A stretch of 64,000 bases of DNA, from contig JAKTTT010000030.1 of NCBI GenBank assembly GCA_030581615.1, positions 1 to 64,000 of the forward strand, given 5' to 3'. Shown piece after piece: positions 8,896 through 20,377 of the stretch; the first letter of the stretch is position 1; every line of letters begins with the position of its first letter. The stretch is from Alloascoidea africana. Lineage: Eukaryota; Ascomycota; Alloascoideomycetes; Alloascoideales; Alloascoideaceae. Under the pieces are notes generated by a model. It had not been told where the DNA came from and did not search any database. It saw only the letters and a list, made by a program, of their open reading frames with translations. Made by a program: the position numbers and the translations under genes.

Positions 8896-9986
8896 TTAAC
8901 TGTGAACACTGTTCCAAAATTCGTCCCACTGCGGACTTCCAGGAGTGACCACTTGTATTTGATAAGGGAAAGGAGAAGAATTTGTGGACGTTATCGGTGG
9001 GATATGGTCCTTGTGCTTGTTGACAATGTCTACAATCCGGAGAACCTGGGATTTGAATTGGGATGCTGTGGATTTGGCGATCGAGTCTAGAGACAATAAA
9101 AAATGTTAATCTTTAGGTTTTTATGTGTTTATGATTGATTTTAATTTCACGTTTTTGTGCTTACCGGTGCCCGTGTTGATGAGCTTAACGGTTAAGGTCC
9201 ATGTTTCCCAGCACACTTCCTGCTCTGCCTTGCCGAACCACGTAGTCTTTTTAATCTGGCGTTTTTCGTAGAATTTGGTCTTGATTTGGCCGACACGGAT
9301 TCCAGAGTAGACTGGTCCTGGTCCTGGTCCTATGCCTGGGCCCGTTGTGCTCACTCCACTTGTATTCGTCTGCTGTCTCTGATTCTGTGTGAGATTTTGA
9401 TTTGAGGCCAGGGTTTGTGCCTGTGCCTGTGCCTGTGCCTTGGTCTTGCCCTTGCCCTTGCCCTTGCCTACGGTCTGTGGATTTGGCGGTGCTGTTCCTG
9501 ATCGCGAGAGTACTGTAAAGTCATCACTATCGCTTGTGCCTGTGTTTGGTGTGCTTTGATCCCTTGCTCGTGTAGAGGAAGAGGACGGGATATGGGGGGA
9601 AGATGGTGCGAGAAGAGACTTACTCGAATCGAGATGGTTCATTAGTAGCGCCACGTTTTCCTCAATCAGAGTTTCGAGGGCAGGCATGTTCACCAGGGGC
9701 TTAAAGTCGTGTGGCATTAGAACTAGAACATGACTCTAGAAAAACGGGATGGAATAACACATACGTATGGCACATCGAGAAACTCGCGAACGAGAGGCTG
9801 CACAGGACCAAACAGCCGGTGGAAGAAAACGGTGCCGAGAAAGGCTGGTAGGGGGGACACAAAACGGGTTAGAACAAAAGAGCACGAGGTTGCACTGCAC
9901 GGGGCACAATATATACAGGTATGAATACCTTTTACAGCGTCTTTTACGTTTGCTCTGTCTGTGGTGGTCTCGAAGTTGAACTCCAT
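8896..9986 (-). CDS. ATG101: ATG101, HORMA-domain subunit of the autophagy initiation complex, 4 exons
   Basis: The predicted exons are 9986-9929, 9844-9765, 9699-9165 and 9086-8896, encoding 287 aa. Conserved ATG101 segments appear in order. They are VKAFLGTVFFHRLFGPV near the start, LETLIEEN, a WF finger in KKTTWFGKAE, then CWETWTLTVKL, and a C-terminal IVDIVNKHKDHIPPI. The WF finger recruits downstream autophagy factors in the human protein. ATG101 pairs with the Atg13 HORMA domain in the Atg1/ULK1 complex. S. cerevisiae lacks it and uses Atg29/Atg31. Between the conserved halves is a disordered insertion of about 85 residues with Gly-Lys and Ala-Gln dipeptide runs. Intron 1 (84 nt) is a multiple of three without a stop. 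The second intron (9764-9700) is the least certain; its acceptor was chosen for a TTCTAAT branch point and fit to the family. Confidence 0.87.
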
Positions 9987-10086
9987 CCTCGAAAGTCCGT
10001 GATGGTGATGGTGATGATGGGTGTAGAAGCCAGGCTGATTTACTCTCCGGGGCGTGTGGAGGCACGCTTTCCTCTCCACGGAGCAC

Positions 10087-10110
10087 CACAGACTAGTCCA
10101 CAGACTAGTC
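10087..10110. repeat. Tandem 12-bp duplication at the PTH1 stop codon
   Basis: CACAGACTAGTC occurs twice head to tail (10087-10098 and 10099-10110), followed by a partial third copy. The PTH1 stop codon lies in the second copy and a second stop in the first. Confidence 0.85.
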
Positions 10111-10868
10111 CACAGGCTCCAGTAGCTGCTCCAGCAGACGTTCCACCGCCGGCAGCGCCTTGTCGGCGATCAGCTCCAGTTCGTCGGCGGGCACCGGGGC
10201 CAGCACGTACTGCGAAAGCACACGCTGCTCGAGGGACTCTGGCCGGCCGATGCCCACGCCAATCTTGGTGAAGCCGTTTCCCACGCTCGCGCGAACGCTC
10301 TCGAGCCCATTGTGGCCGTAATGGGGCGTCCCGGGGCGCCGCAGTCTGGCCTTGCCCGGCTTGAGCAGGATTTCGTCGTGGATGACGACTAGTTTGGGAG
10401 CCACCAGGCCTCTGGCCATGTCTCGCTGGACGCCGGCCCAGGCCTTTTGCAGGCTCTGGCCGCTCAGGTTCATATAGCCCTCGGTCTGGTATAGCATCAG
10501 GTTCGGCCGCTGTCTCGAGACCGCGAAGCAGCCGCTGTGCCGGCCCCATTGTGGATTTTTCACGAACCGCGGCATCTCCCAGCGCCTTCGCAGCTGCTCA
10601 GAGATGAAGTGGGCCACATTGTGACGAGAGCCGCCGTAGCGGGCCTCGGGGTTGCCGATGCTGGCGACCTGGAGTGGGTGTGTTAGATACGTGCTTGGCC
10701 GGCTGCTACTCTGGATCTGCTCACCATGAGAAACGTCTCCTTGCGAGCCCTGGACGCCATTCGTCTTCGCACTTCTTGCACTTTGTACTTGTTCCTCTTC
10801 CAGCACTTGGGAATCTCCAACATCTGGCGGGTGTACGGGTGTGTGTGGCAGGACAAGCACCGTGTCAC
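10105..10868 (-). CDS. PTH1: PTH1, peptidyl-tRNA hydrolase, 2 exons
   Basis: Exon 1 ends at 10725 and exon 2 is 10668-10105. The 56-nt intron has GTGAGC, TCTAAC and CCAG. Joined, they read ETFLMVASIGNPEARYGGSRHNVAHF, the start of the bacterial-type Pth fold, with the catalytic His in SRHN. Later come LVVIHDEILL, containing the catalytic Asp, and GHNGLESV. The enzyme cleaves peptides from prematurely released peptidyl-tRNA and is usually mitochondrial in fungi. In-frame starts are at 10868, 10823 and 10760, giving 235, 220 or 199 aa. The first two provide a basic leader suited to import. The gene is markedly GC-rich. Unspliced, exon 2 stays open through the intron in another register, so an unspliced annotation would be wrong at the N-terminus. 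It is divergent from RVS167. Confidence 0.92.
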
Positions 10869-11008
10869 CGTGCGCCGGGTAACCCCTGTTTGCAGCTGTC
10901 CCGCCGGCGTCCCAAAAGGGAAACCCCTGTGGCACGCCTCGCTGGCCAGTCCTCTCCTTCTTTGTCTCTCCAGCTCTTGTTCTCTTCTCCTGCTGTTTCC
11001 AAATTCGC

Positions 11009-12829
11009 ATGAGTCTGAAGGGGTTTCAACGGGGTGCGAAACGGGTGCGTGAGACGATACTTCTGACTTCTGCCACTGGCAAAAAAAGAAGCCTTTTGAA
11101 TGGCCGCTTGTACTAACCTTTCCCTGCCTTATCTCTCTTTGTGGACCATTTCTTTTTGTTCCTGGATCTAGACACCGCAGAACGTTAAAGAGAAGCTAAA
11201 TTTGGTAAGCACATGCCCTCTTTGCCCAATGTTGGAGCCCGGGGAGTTGTGAAGCTGGAACTGAGGCTATGGCTTTGGCCGGGCCCGAAGTTTAAATCTG
11301 TCTGTGGATCTCGCTGCTAACGAATATGACCCCCCGAAATTAGGCCCAAGCCACTCAAGATGCAACGTATACGAGCTACGAGAGCCAGTTCAAGGAGTTG
11401 GAGGCCCAGACGAAAAAGCTCCAGAAGGAGTGCCATAGATATCGCACTTCTCTAACCGGTATGTTCCATTCAACTTGAGTGGTGGAGTGACTTTTGGGGA
11501 ATTGGGAAATTTTGGGTTTAACCTGTGTTGGCTCCTCCTGGTTTAGACATGTTGCAGCACCAGATCGGCTTTGCGCAGGCAATTCACCAGCTCTATCTCC
11601 CGATAAACAAGCAAGACGAGGATGGACTTGAGATCGAGGATGCGAGCGATTCGCCCGATGGCGTCGCCGTGTGTAAAGAGCACCGCGAGAATTGCGAGCA
11701 TGTCAAGGAGACCATCCAAAACGCTCTCGAAATCATTGAGAATGCCGTTGCAAAGCCACTTGAGGAACTGGCCAGAAACCTCAAGGCAATACGATCCATC
11801 GAGACAAAGCGGGAGCACAAACGTCTCGATCTAGACCGCTATATCAACACATACGAAAGTTTACAGCGGAAGATGGATCGGACCGCCAGAGACGAAGCCC
11901 AATTGGAAAAAGTCTCTTCAGATCTGGAAGAGGTTCAATTGCAGTACGATTACTATAACAAAATGCTCAAGGATGAACTGCCCCTGTCGTTCGAATACGA
12001 GACAGAGGTTGTAAGACAGGTCTTTCTGATCTTTTATTATACCCAGTTAAACATTTTTTACACCCTTTGGAGTAACTTTAAGGGGTTCCGCCCCGTGGGA
12101 TTCACCATGGATGAGGACATTGTGATGGGATTCCGCCGTAGACGAGACGACGTTGGTGCCGATCAGCTTTTTGATAACCTGGATATTTGCCATTTCAAAG
12201 CGAGTAACGCAAGGACCAAACTCGAAATGGCAAAACGGAACAAATTCAAGGGGGCTCCATACTCTTCATCTAGCATAGGAGGCTCCACCCCTGGCTCAGA
12301 TTACTCCTACGGAGGAAGCGGTAATGGCAGTAGAAACAACAGTGTGAGTTCGCTCTACGGGGCAGGTCCACCAGGAAGAACCGCCAATGCTCCTCCTCCT
12401 TTATACCAGGCCTCTGCCTCATCTTCCACGTCCTCGTTGCACAGTACAGGCTCCCATCCTTTGCAAAAAGCCCGCAGTCAGAGCTTTCTTGCCCTTCAAC
12501 AGCAGCAACACCAGGACCATCCCACAAATCCCGTGTTGCAAAGGGTAAAGAGCCAAAACCTGCTGAATGCACAGCTCCAAAACGCCCTCGCGGCACCTTC
12601 TCCCTCTGCTCCATCCCCAGTGGCTCCTCCCGTGCCCGCACTTCCGCCTCGTCGGACCTGTACTGCCTTGTACGACTTTAACGCCCAAAACGAGGGCGAT
12701 TTGTCGTTCAGAGCAGGCGAGACCATCGAGATCACAGACGGTGGGGAGAATCCAAATGCTTGGTGGAGTGGAAAGATTGGGAACACAAGAGTCGGTGCGT
12801 TCCCTGGCAATTATGTTAGTATTAACTGA
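11009..12829 (+). CDS. RVS167: RVS167/Hob1-type BAR-SH3 protein, 4 exons
   Basis: The exons are 11009-11044, 11172-11204, 11344-11458 and 11547-12829, encoding 488 aa. The introns have branch points TACTAACC and GCTAACG and proper donors. The N-terminus is MSLKGFQRGAKR, then TPQNVKEKLNL, which is the Rvs167/Hob amphipathic leader. A BAR domain covers about residues 20-240, including YESQFKELEAQTKKLQKE. A Ser, Gly, Pro and Gln-rich linker follows. A C-terminal SH3 domain ends the protein (ALYDFNAQNEGDLSF, NAWWSGKIG, GAFPGNYV). Rvs167 with Rvs161 bends membranes and drives vesicle scission at actin patches during endocytosis. Length agrees with S. cerevisiae Rvs167 (482 aa). The first two coding exons are only 36 and 33 nt. 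Confidence 0.93.
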
Positions 12830-13406
12830 ACCAAAAAACAAGAAATGAATGTGTTAGATTGGTGAATAAATATAGCAAATCAAACTAAAAAAAAAAAATT
12901 GGAAAAAAAAAAAAAAAAGGATGGAAAAAAAAAAAAATGTTTCTTCATGTTTGTTGTCTTTTGCATTGGCTAGGTGAGAATAAAAAAAAAAAATTAAAAG
13001 AAGAATCAAGAAAAAAGTTAAAGATGAAACAAAAAATCAACATGGCAAATCATTTTTTTTGCATTTTGTTACTTTTCTGTATCCACACACACTCACACAC
13101 ATATATATAAATATTTATTTAAGTTTATATATTTTTTTTATCTACTATATCCTGCTGCTTGCGCAAAAGCATTTTTGAAGTTATTTCTTTCGTTTTTTTT
13201 TTTTTATTATTTCTTGATGATATTTTTTTTGCTACTTTGATTTGTAACTGAGAAAAAAAAAACTCCATGACTAGAAAAATATGAATAGGCATTAATATTA
13301 GTTATAGTTATTACCTTTAATATGGTTGGTTATCGGGTCAAGTTAAGATTCGTGTTTCCGTATCACATCGTATAAATTTAGCATTTTTTTTTTTTGTAGT
13401 TGTGGT
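12830..13406. other. Convergent 3' region RVS167 / ERG4, A/T tracts
   Basis: This 577-bp stretch between two convergent stop codons is very AT-rich. It has several A runs (12886-12936) and T runs (13193-13205, 13387-13396). It probably carries both polyadenylation regions. No gene is seen. Confidence 0.6.
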
Positions 13407-15035
13407 TTAGAAAATGTAAGGGATGAAGATGTAAGGACATCTCTTGGTATACTCTATCCAGTCATCACCGTACTTCTTACGACACTTTGCATCATCTCTT
13501 CTTGCCCTATGAATCAAAACACAAAAGAAGAAAAGTGGGAAAAACCATGGGAAGGGACTCGCAAACCCACAGTTGAAAGCCCACGTTATACACATTGTGT
13601 AATCTGCGGTATAATGGGCCTTTCGTGCATACAGATACCACCCATCAGTAAGTAGCGTGCTTCCGTTCTTGCACTTTATGTAACTTGGGTTCTCAAGATA
13701 TTGTTTCGGGAGATAGGGGAATGCCTTGCGGATATGGGTATCACCCGCAATCTGTTTCCTGAAAAAATTCTTTTGCGCATTCCCAGTGTCGAAAAAATAG
13801 TAAGCTGCAAGCAAAGTGAAGAAAAGAATGGCCATATATCCAGTTGACCAGCTATATTCACTTGGATCATGAAAGTTGAGGAAAAGTGTACACTGGCAAT
13901 AGGTGAAAGGGACTCCCGCAATGTTCCAGAAAATGAGCATAAAGCCAAATTTCTCGTAGGCCATGTCCCACGTTGGAACGATCAGTTCTTCTCCTTTTGC
14001 ACACGCATTCACATAGAGCCAATGTGCTAACAACAGGAAACACGCTTGGGGCGAGACCCGGCCATATTCTTCCTGTTGTTTGCAAACGAGTCCAAGGGTT
14101 AAAAAAAATAGGATGAACCAAGGTAGACGAACCTCAAAAAACATCTTCAAATCGAGTATCCCGATACGAGGATTTAGGGGAGCGCCGAGGAAAAAATCGT
14201 AAATGTAGTTGCCCGACATACGGTGTTGGTCCTTCGTGATAAAAGTGACCGCAAAGAGTCCCAGAGAAAAGACAAATCCAGAGATTATGGCCGCCGTCAT
14301 GATTTGCCCAAACAGATCCAGTGTCGTTTGCAACTTGTAGATGCCAAAATAGTGTAGACCACCAGCGAGAACAACACTTGTATAGAAACTGGCAAGAGCA
14401 TTACAGTAGTAATCGAGCTGTTTGTTCTGGAGATGCGAAAGCGGTTGGCCTTTTGTCCAAATTCCAGGAAGCGTGTAGTAGAAAGCAACCTGCGTGAGGA
14501 TAAACGTGCCGAAAATCCGCCAAGTGCGCAGATCAGGAACGCCATGCTCGAGAAATAACGAGATGAGATGCTCTATGAACTCACGGACAGTTTCTCCCTT
14601 GGCCGAGTCGGGTAGAGGTAAGTGCCCGTTGTAAAACTGGGCTCCAATCCACATGTACCACATCAGAAGCGGGAAGCCGATAATCATACACGCGGCGCCG
14701 ATGGGTCCACCAAACTCGTACTCGACCGGTTCTTTTCCAGCCTTCTTGGCATCCTCAGTGGCATGGTTGCCCATACCAGTGGGTTTTAGCTTTGAAACTT
14801 TGCTCTTGTTGTCATTTGCTCCATCTGAGCCGGAGCCGTGCCCTGTAGTGGTCAAAGTCGCGGTCGAGATCTCTGTTTCACTCTCAAGCTTGTTGTTGTT
14901 GCTGTTGTCGCCGTGTGGTTCTAGCGACAGGTCCAAAGAAGGACCAGCTCCATTCTCGGTGTCCTCGACATAGAGCAACTTCTTATTATCTGACTTGTTC
15001 AAAAGCGCCGTTTTCGGATTCCCAAAGTCTGACAT
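13407..15035 (-). CDS. ERG4: ERG4, delta(24(28))-sterol reductase
   Basis: This 542-aa multi-pass ER membrane protein of the sterol reductase family catalyses the last step of ergosterol synthesis. It uses NADPH to reduce the C24(28) double bond of ergostatetraenol. The diagnostic end [14 protein letters not shown] is the Erg4 form of the family C-terminus. Family motifs include [32 protein letters not shown] and [17 protein letters not shown] chose the ATG at 15035 (MSDFGNPK) over the longest frame (15155), because the extra 40 residues have no family character. About 110 Ser/Thr/Asn-rich residues precede the first membrane segment, making the protein longer than the 473-aa S. cerevisiae enzyme. 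It is convergent with RVS167. Confidence 0.95.
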   Translation of the reverse strand: MSDFGNPKTALLNKSDNKKLLYVEDTENGAGPSLDLSLEPHGDNSNNNKLESETEISTATLTTTGHGSGSDGANDNKSKVSKLKPTGMGNHATEDAKKAGKEPVEYEFGGPIGAACMIIGFPLLMWYMWIGAQFYNGHLPLPDSAKGETVREFIEHLISLFLEHGVPDLRTWRIFGTFILTQVAFYYTLPGIWTKGQPLSHLQNKQLDYYCNALASFYTSVVLAGGLHYFGIYKLQTTLDLFGQIMTAAIISGFVFSLGLFAVTFITKDQHRMSGNYIYDFFLGAPLNPRIGILDLKMFFEVRLPWFILFFLTLGLVCKQQEEYGRVSPQACFLLLAHWLYVNACAKGEELIVPTWDMAYEKFGFMLIFWNIAGVPFTYCQCTLFLNFHDPSEYSWSTGYMAILFFTLLAAYYFFDTGNAQKNFFRKQIAGDTHIRKAFPYLPKQYLENPSYIKCKNGSTLLTDGWYLYARKAHYTADYTMCITWAFNCGFASPFPWFFPLFFFCVLIHRARRDDAKCRKKYGDDWIEYTKRCPYIFIPYIF

Positions 15036-17309
15036 TTTGTATTGGTAATGGTTGTTGAAAATGAAAGGATCGGGGGAAACAAAAAAGCTGGGCAAACGGG
15101 TGAATTTATTAAGAAAAACCGCAGAGGCCCAAAGTCCATCCAAGCCGGGGGACAAGTGCGAATGTTCGAGTTTGTGGGAGTAAAGAAGAAGAAGAAGAAG
15201 AAGAAGAAGAAGAAGGAACGGGCACGAGAACGAGAACGGTGCAAAACGAGCCCGACCCGGAAGCTCTGCACCCGCTCGGAATGCACCCGGTTCCCGTATT
15301 CGTATTCGTACTCGTATTCATTCGGGAGAGGGAGAGGTGGGAAAGATATCACATGACGCAATCTGTCCGAAAACGGAAGGCTGCGTAGGCGCTTAGTCTT
15401 AACATGCCACTACGTGAAGAAGCCAAAAACCCACCGAAAAGTGTCTTTTGGAAGATCAGGACAACGACCAAGAGACTCGCTAGACCACCATCTTCCGTGG
15501 CATGGACCATGGAGCCGGTTTTTCCGCTAAGCGCGGGTGCGAATACGAGTACGAGCACAAGCAAGGGTAGTTTCCCGGAAGGCCACTTCCAGAGGGATTA
15601 ATTACCATGTAGCAAAGGCATTTCGGTTCTTTTTTTGATTCCGGCCGTCTAGCTGTGATTATCAGGACGATCGAGTCGAGATTATTCGAGATGAGTCGAG
15701 TGGAGAAGGAAAAGTGCCGTGTCCATGGCCTGACCAAGTGTTAGTTACTCGGCCCGTTTAAATTAGAACATGTGTTTCTTTTTGGGGATCTAAACCCCGT
15801 AGAGTGCCTAGATTAATGCTTTTTTTATAACAGACTTGGCGCTGATCAGCTTTTTCTGTTTCTATTTCACAAATTCCTGACGAGAAACGTTGTGAAATTC
15901 AATATCTACGGCGCGGTACTTTGGAGGAGACCATGAAAACACCGATAAGACCAGAAAGTCGAAACTGACTACTACACTGGTTTAGAGGCTTTGTGACTCT
16001 ATGCAGGGCCTGTGGAGAATGAACTAGTGTCAAACAAATCAGAAAATCAGGGAATCAGATTCCAATCAACCAGTCATTCCTTCAATCAGGCAAAGAGGTC
16101 ATAACACAAGTCACGAATTGTCCTTGTCTTGGTTGGCCCTGGCCATGTGGTTTTTCCCTCTTTTGGTACTACATTACACAAATGGTTTAACAGGCCAAGA
16201 CGGCTAGAGCGAAGCCGAGCTTCTTGGTCTTCTATTTCGTATGATTGGGCAAAAGAAATTCCCCGTGCAATTCGCCCTACAATTGACCATTCAAGACATG
16301 CATACTGTGCTATAAAATTTGAAAAAACAGGCAAGCTTTCTTCCAAGTTGGAAATACAAAAAAAGGAAGTGTTAACAAAACGGTACGATTGAAAGGGGGC
16401 AAGGCAAATCACATATCCCCCACTTTCACGGTATAGGGCGCTAGCTTCCTCCTTCTCCGGCTCCTCTTTTCGTCTGAAATTTTCAACTCTATAAGCGTTA
16501 TTTTACCGTTTTTCTCCAACTTGAAAAAGAATTCGAATTGAATCCCTACCGAAAAATGTGGGTGGACATCTGGAAAATCAACCGGCACGACGGAATGTGT
16601 TTATTCCGTAGGCTTATTTAGCTTTCTTTTTTTCCCCTTAAATTTCTGTCGAAGAAATTTCAAAAAAAACCCAGGATTATTCTGATGATCTTTTATAGGT
16701 TTTTTAGAATGATCAAATTGGAGCAAAAGTCTAGTTTACGATCAACAGCTGACTTGCACGGCACGGCAAGAAATGTGTAACTCACAGCTTGTCACAATGT
16801 AGAGAGTGCATTTGAAACTTCGAGAATTGTAATCAATTGTACCACACTTTCAAGTGACCAGCCTCCTTCTACATCTACAAACACCCAATTGGAATGCTTC
16901 TATGGCTTCTCGTTGGTATTATATTATAAAAAAATATAAAAGGTTGATAAAAAAAAAACAAAAAAAATGTTTCTTAAGAGATTGAATTATGTCGGGATAT
17001 GACAAAAGTTAGGGTCGGGAAAGTGAAACAATGGGGGTAACATCGATGAAAAACTGAAAGCGTAAAAAGTTATATTGATTTCAATGCCAAAAAAAAAAAA
17101 AAAAAAAATTAGATTTAAAAGGATTAAACAAAACATGGAGGGATGGATACGTTGGTCGGTCGAAAGCTTGGGTAAGTTGTCGTCATCTGTCTCAAACAAA
17201 CGTGTCAAAAAAAATAAAGCCAAAACCAAAACGGGCAAAACCAAATCTATTTCTATTTTGATAATTGATCAAATATTTGCCGTTTTCAGGGTTATATGCA
17301 TTAATAAAC
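15036..17309. other. Intergenic: ERG4 promoter and PMA1 3' region
   Basis: These 2.3 kb contain no gene I can support. Close to ERG4 are an AAG-repeat (15182-15216) and a degenerate ATTCGT tandem (15296-15322). A small hairpin lies at 16195-16228 (CCAAGA/TCTTGG arms). The PMA1-proximal part is AT-rich with long A runs (16950-16970, 17088-17108). An open frame at 16412-16086 on the minus strand resembles nothing known. Confidence 0.5.
15182..15216. repeat. AAG/CTT trinucleotide microsatellite
   Basis: About eleven uninterrupted AAG units lie in the ERG4 5' region. On the ERG4 strand this is a CTT (pyrimidine) tract, probably inside the promoter or leader. Confidence 0.9.
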
Positions 17310-20015
17310 TTAACCAGACTTTTCGTGTTGTGTAGAGACTCTTTGCATGGAGACAATAAAGTCTTCCAAGGACCTCTGCGACTGCTTTGGCTTCCTCGAC
17401 TTTCCGTGCATCCATCTATCAAAGGTGGAGGATCCTTGCATCATGTAGTAGAGACCTCCAAGAACGCAGAAGACGCCAAAGGAGAAAATCCAGACACGGA
17501 CAACGGCGACAATAGAAGTGTCGCTCTGGGCAAACCAACCCCAGATACAGAAACAGGTGGCGATAACGTCGACAATGAAGACGGCGCCAGCCAACTGCCA
17601 TGAGGGAAGAGAAGACCAGAAAGGACCGTTAGCACGGGTGATGAAAATGAGCCAGTTCTCAGTGAGGGAAATCTGCAAAAACATAATTCCGTCAATGGAA
17701 CCATAGTTCTGAATGATACCACCTCCACGAACAAACATGGTTGTCAAAGTAATCCAGGAACCGACAGCCAAGATAATACCGAGGACGATGGACATTCCCC
17801 AAAGAGTGGGCAAGTTCCACTTGACGGGCTTGGGAGAGTAAGGAGCATTATCGTAGGCAATGGCAAGGGTAGCAACGTCGGCAAAGATGGCAATGAAGAC
17901 AACAAGGTTAATGTCCAAGGATCTGTTGAGGATGGCAATCCACAAACCAAGGAAAATTTCCAAGTGCAAGGACAAAGCGATACGATAGACAACGTAGGAG
18001 TACATTCTGTGGAAAATTTGACGAGAAGTCTTCAAAGCATCGATAATGGCAGACAAACCGGGGGCAAGGAAAACGATATCAGCGGCAGAACGGGCAGCAT
18101 CAGAAGCACCTTCAACGGCAATACCAGTATCGGCCTTCTTAAGAGAAGGAGCATCGTTGACACCATCACCAGTCATGGCAACAAGGTAACCTCTCTGTTG
18201 CAAAATCTCGACGACATTGTACTTGTGCTGGGGGAAAACCTCGGCAAAACCATCGGCAGCCTCAACAAAGTCATAAACCTCAGAACCGGGCATATCACCA
18301 GCACCACCGAGACCAAGACGTTCAGCATTGTAAATATTGGTTCCAAGACCCAATTGACGAGAAGTTTCACGGGCAATACCAACAGCGTCACCAGTCAACA
18401 TCTTGATGGACAAACCTAGATCTCTAGCTTCATGAACGGTCTTGGCAGTGTCATGACGAGGAGGATCCATACAGGGCATAATTCCGAGAATTTCCCAGTG
18501 ACCTTCACCACGCTTGCGGGCAACACCAAGGGAACGGAAACCACGGGTAGCAAACTCAGCAACGGTGTTCTTGTAGTTCTCCAAAACATCTTCAGGGATA
18601 GGATGGTCATCTTCAACAGTCTTGAGGACGAAAAGAGGAGCACCTTTAACACAGATGATACGTTCACCTTGGGGAGACTCAACAACGGCCTGGACCTTCT
18701 TGGAGACGGGGTCAAATGGGTGGAACTCGAGAATCTTGTACTTGGAGAGAGCAGCCTTGGCACGGGGGTACTGTTTGAGAGATTTCAAAAAGGCCTTGTC
18801 AATGGCGTCCAAACCCTTCTTCTTTCTGGTGGCAGCGAGACAGGCAGTCAACATGAGGTCATCAGCTTCAACACCCTCGACAGTGTAAGGCTCGTGAAGA
18901 GAAAGCTTGTTTTTGGTCAAAGTACCAGTCTTATCGGAACAGAGAATCTCGACACCGGCCAGAGATTCAATCGCAGACAACTTTTGAACAATAGCTTGTT
19001 TCTTAGCGAGGTAAGCAGCACCAACAGCCATAGTTGTGGTGACGACGGCGGGGAGACCAACGGGGACACCGACAATGGTGATAGCCAGGGTATATCTCAG
19101 GATCTCAACAATGTGGGAGGATCTGTAGAAAGAAGCGACCCAAACGACCAACAAAGTGAGGATGACGAGGACCAAAAGCACGGTACCAATACCGTTCAAG
19201 ACTTCAGTGAAGTGACCAGTACCAGCGGAAGCCTTGTTGACCAAAGCGGCAGCACGACCAACAAAGGTGTTATCACCAGTGGCAGTAACGACCATAAAGG
19301 CCTCACCACGCTTGACGGTTGATGAAGAGTAAGTGGAGTCACCAGAGTGCTTGTCAACAGCGAGGGATTCACCAGTGATGGCAGATTGATCAACTTGCAA
19401 GAAGCAGTCTTCGGAGACAAGTCTACCATCGGCAGGAATAACGGTACCTTCCTCGAGTTGGAGAATATCACCAGGAACAACCTCGGCAGCGGGGACTTCG
19501 ACAAGGTGTCCGTCACGGATGACAAAAGCCTGATGAGCCAAGGTCTTTTTCAGTTCGTCGACGATAGAACCGGCCTGGAACTCTTGGATGAAACCAACGG
19601 CAGCGTTAAGAAGCAACAGGGCACAGATAACACCAAAATCGACCCAGTCCTCAAGACCGGCGGCCAAAACAGCGGCGGCCTCCATGACGAACTGGATAGG
19701 TCCTACAAAGAACATGACAAACTTGAGAATCATATTCTCCTTCTCCTCATTCATCTGATTAAGTCCAAACTTCTTTCTGCGCTGGGCAACCTGATCGGAA
19801 CTGAGACCGACACGGGGGTCGGTTTGCAACAGTTCTTCGGGGACGGGACGGGCAGAGGCGCCTGAAACGGCTTCTTCTTCGAAATAGTCCTCGACGCCGC
19901 CATCAGATTGGAGCTCGTCGATGAGAGCATCAATGTCGTCGTCTTCTTCTTCTTCCTCTTCCTTAGCAGGAAGTTTCTCAGTGGTGGGTTCGTTACTTGG
20001 ATCAAGCGACGACAT
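17310..20015 (-). CDS. PMA1: PMA1, plasma-membrane H+-ATPase
   Basis: This 901-aa P3A-type proton pump sets the plasma-membrane potential and cytosolic pH. The acidic N-terminal tract ([16 protein letters not shown]) is typical. The phosphorylation motif [11 protein letters not shown] has the acceptor Asp at about residue 361. TGES of the actuator domain, KGAP of the nucleotide domain and [21 protein letters not shown] are all intact. Ten membrane segments can be traced. The C-terminal regulatory tail ends [21 protein letters not shown], including the Ser and Thr that glucose-induced kinases phosphorylate in S. cerevisiae. Codon use is strongly biased, as expected of a very abundant protein, and creates long meaningless antisense frames. 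A leader intron is predicted just upstream (20377-20028). Confidence 0.99.
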   Translation of the reverse strand: MSSLDPSNEPTTEKLPAKEEEEEEDDDIDALIDELQSDGGVEDYFEEEAVSGASARPVPEELLQTDPRVGLSSDQVAQRRKKFGLNQMNEEKENMILKFVMFFVGPIQFVMEAAAVLAAGLEDWVDFGVICALLLLNAAVGFIQEFQAGSIVDELKKTLAHQAFVIRDGHLVEVPAAEVVPGDILQLEEGTVIPADGRLVSEDCFLQVDQSAITGESLAVDKHSGDSTYSSSTVKRGEAFMVVTATGDNTFVGRAAALVNKASAGTGHFTEVLNGIGTVLLVLVILTLLVVWVASFYRSSHIVEILRYTLAITIVGVPVGLPAVVTTTMAVGAAYLAKKQAIVQKLSAIESLAGVEILCSDKTGTLTKNKLSLHEPYTVEGVEADDLMLTACLAATRKKKGLDAIDKAFLKSLKQYPRAKAALSKYKILEFHPFDPVSKKVQAVVESPQGERIICVKGAPLFVLKTVEDDHPIPEDVLENYKNTVAEFATRGFRSLGVARKRGEGHWEILGIMPCMDPPRHDTAKTVHEARDLGLSIKMLTGDAVGIARETSRQLGLGTNIYNAERLGLGGAGDMPGSEVYDFVEAADGFAEVFPQHKYNVVEILQQRGYLVAMTGDGVNDAPSLKKADTGIAVEGASDAARSAADIVFLAPGLSAIIDALKTSRQIFHRMYSYVVYRIALSLHLEIFLGLWIAILNRSLDINLVVFIAIFADVATLAIAYDNAPYSPKPVKWNLPTLWGMSIVLGIILAVGSWITLTTMFVRGGGIIQNYGSIDGIMFLQISLTENWLIFITRANGPFWSSLPSWQLAGAVFIVDVIATCFCIWGWFAQSDTSIVAVVRVWIFSFGVFCVLGGLYYMMQGSSTFDRWMHGKSRKPKQSQRSLEDFIVSMQRVSTQHEKSG

Positions 20016-20027
20016 GTTTGTTAATCA

Positions 20028-20377
20028 CTAAAGGCAAAAAAAGAAGAAAAAAAGAGGAGAGGACGGTTAGTGGATGTTTTATACTTTGGGTTTTTAGTGT
20101 TTTTACTGGAGCAACTCTAATTGGGGAATCCAGATGGTTTGGTTCGCTGCTGGGGCTTTTCCAGTTCAGGATCAGAGAGATATGCTGCTACTCGATCCAT
20201 GTGCGGCTTTAGCTTTCCACATTTACATGTGCGTGGACCGAACCGGGAAATGTCATGCAGGCATCTGTAAGCTGGCAGGAAAAGCGCCCAAAGCGGATTG
20301 CTCCCGCATGCAACGTCGGAATGTGGGCCCAAACACCACCAGATTTGGTGTAAAACATCAGAGGAAAAAAGACTTAC
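20028..20377 (-). other. Predicted intron in the PMA1 5' leader
   Basis: On the PMA1 strand there is a perfect donor GTAAGT (20377-20372) and a branch-point-like ACTAACC (about 20073-20065). A long polypyrimidine stretch then leads to an acceptor TTTAG ending at 20028, 12 bases before the ATG. Together they define a 350-nt leader intron. This is inferred from signals alone. Confidence 0.65.

Noticed and set aside
9700-9764. Alternative, shorter ATG101 second introns (29 or 38 nt)
   Set aside because: They also restore frame, but they lack a proper branch point and are shorter than any other intron here. The 65-nt version fits both signals and family alignment.
16086-16412. 108-codon minus-strand frame between ERG4 and PMA1
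   Set aside because: No recognisable domain, no convincing promoter and a composition compatible with chance. A hairpin at 16195-16228 explains part of its repetitive look.
18432-19322. 296-codon open frame antisense to PMA1
   Set aside because: It is a shadow created by the strong codon bias of PMA1, with no protein-like composition or motif. Other long antisense frames in PMA1 have the same cause.
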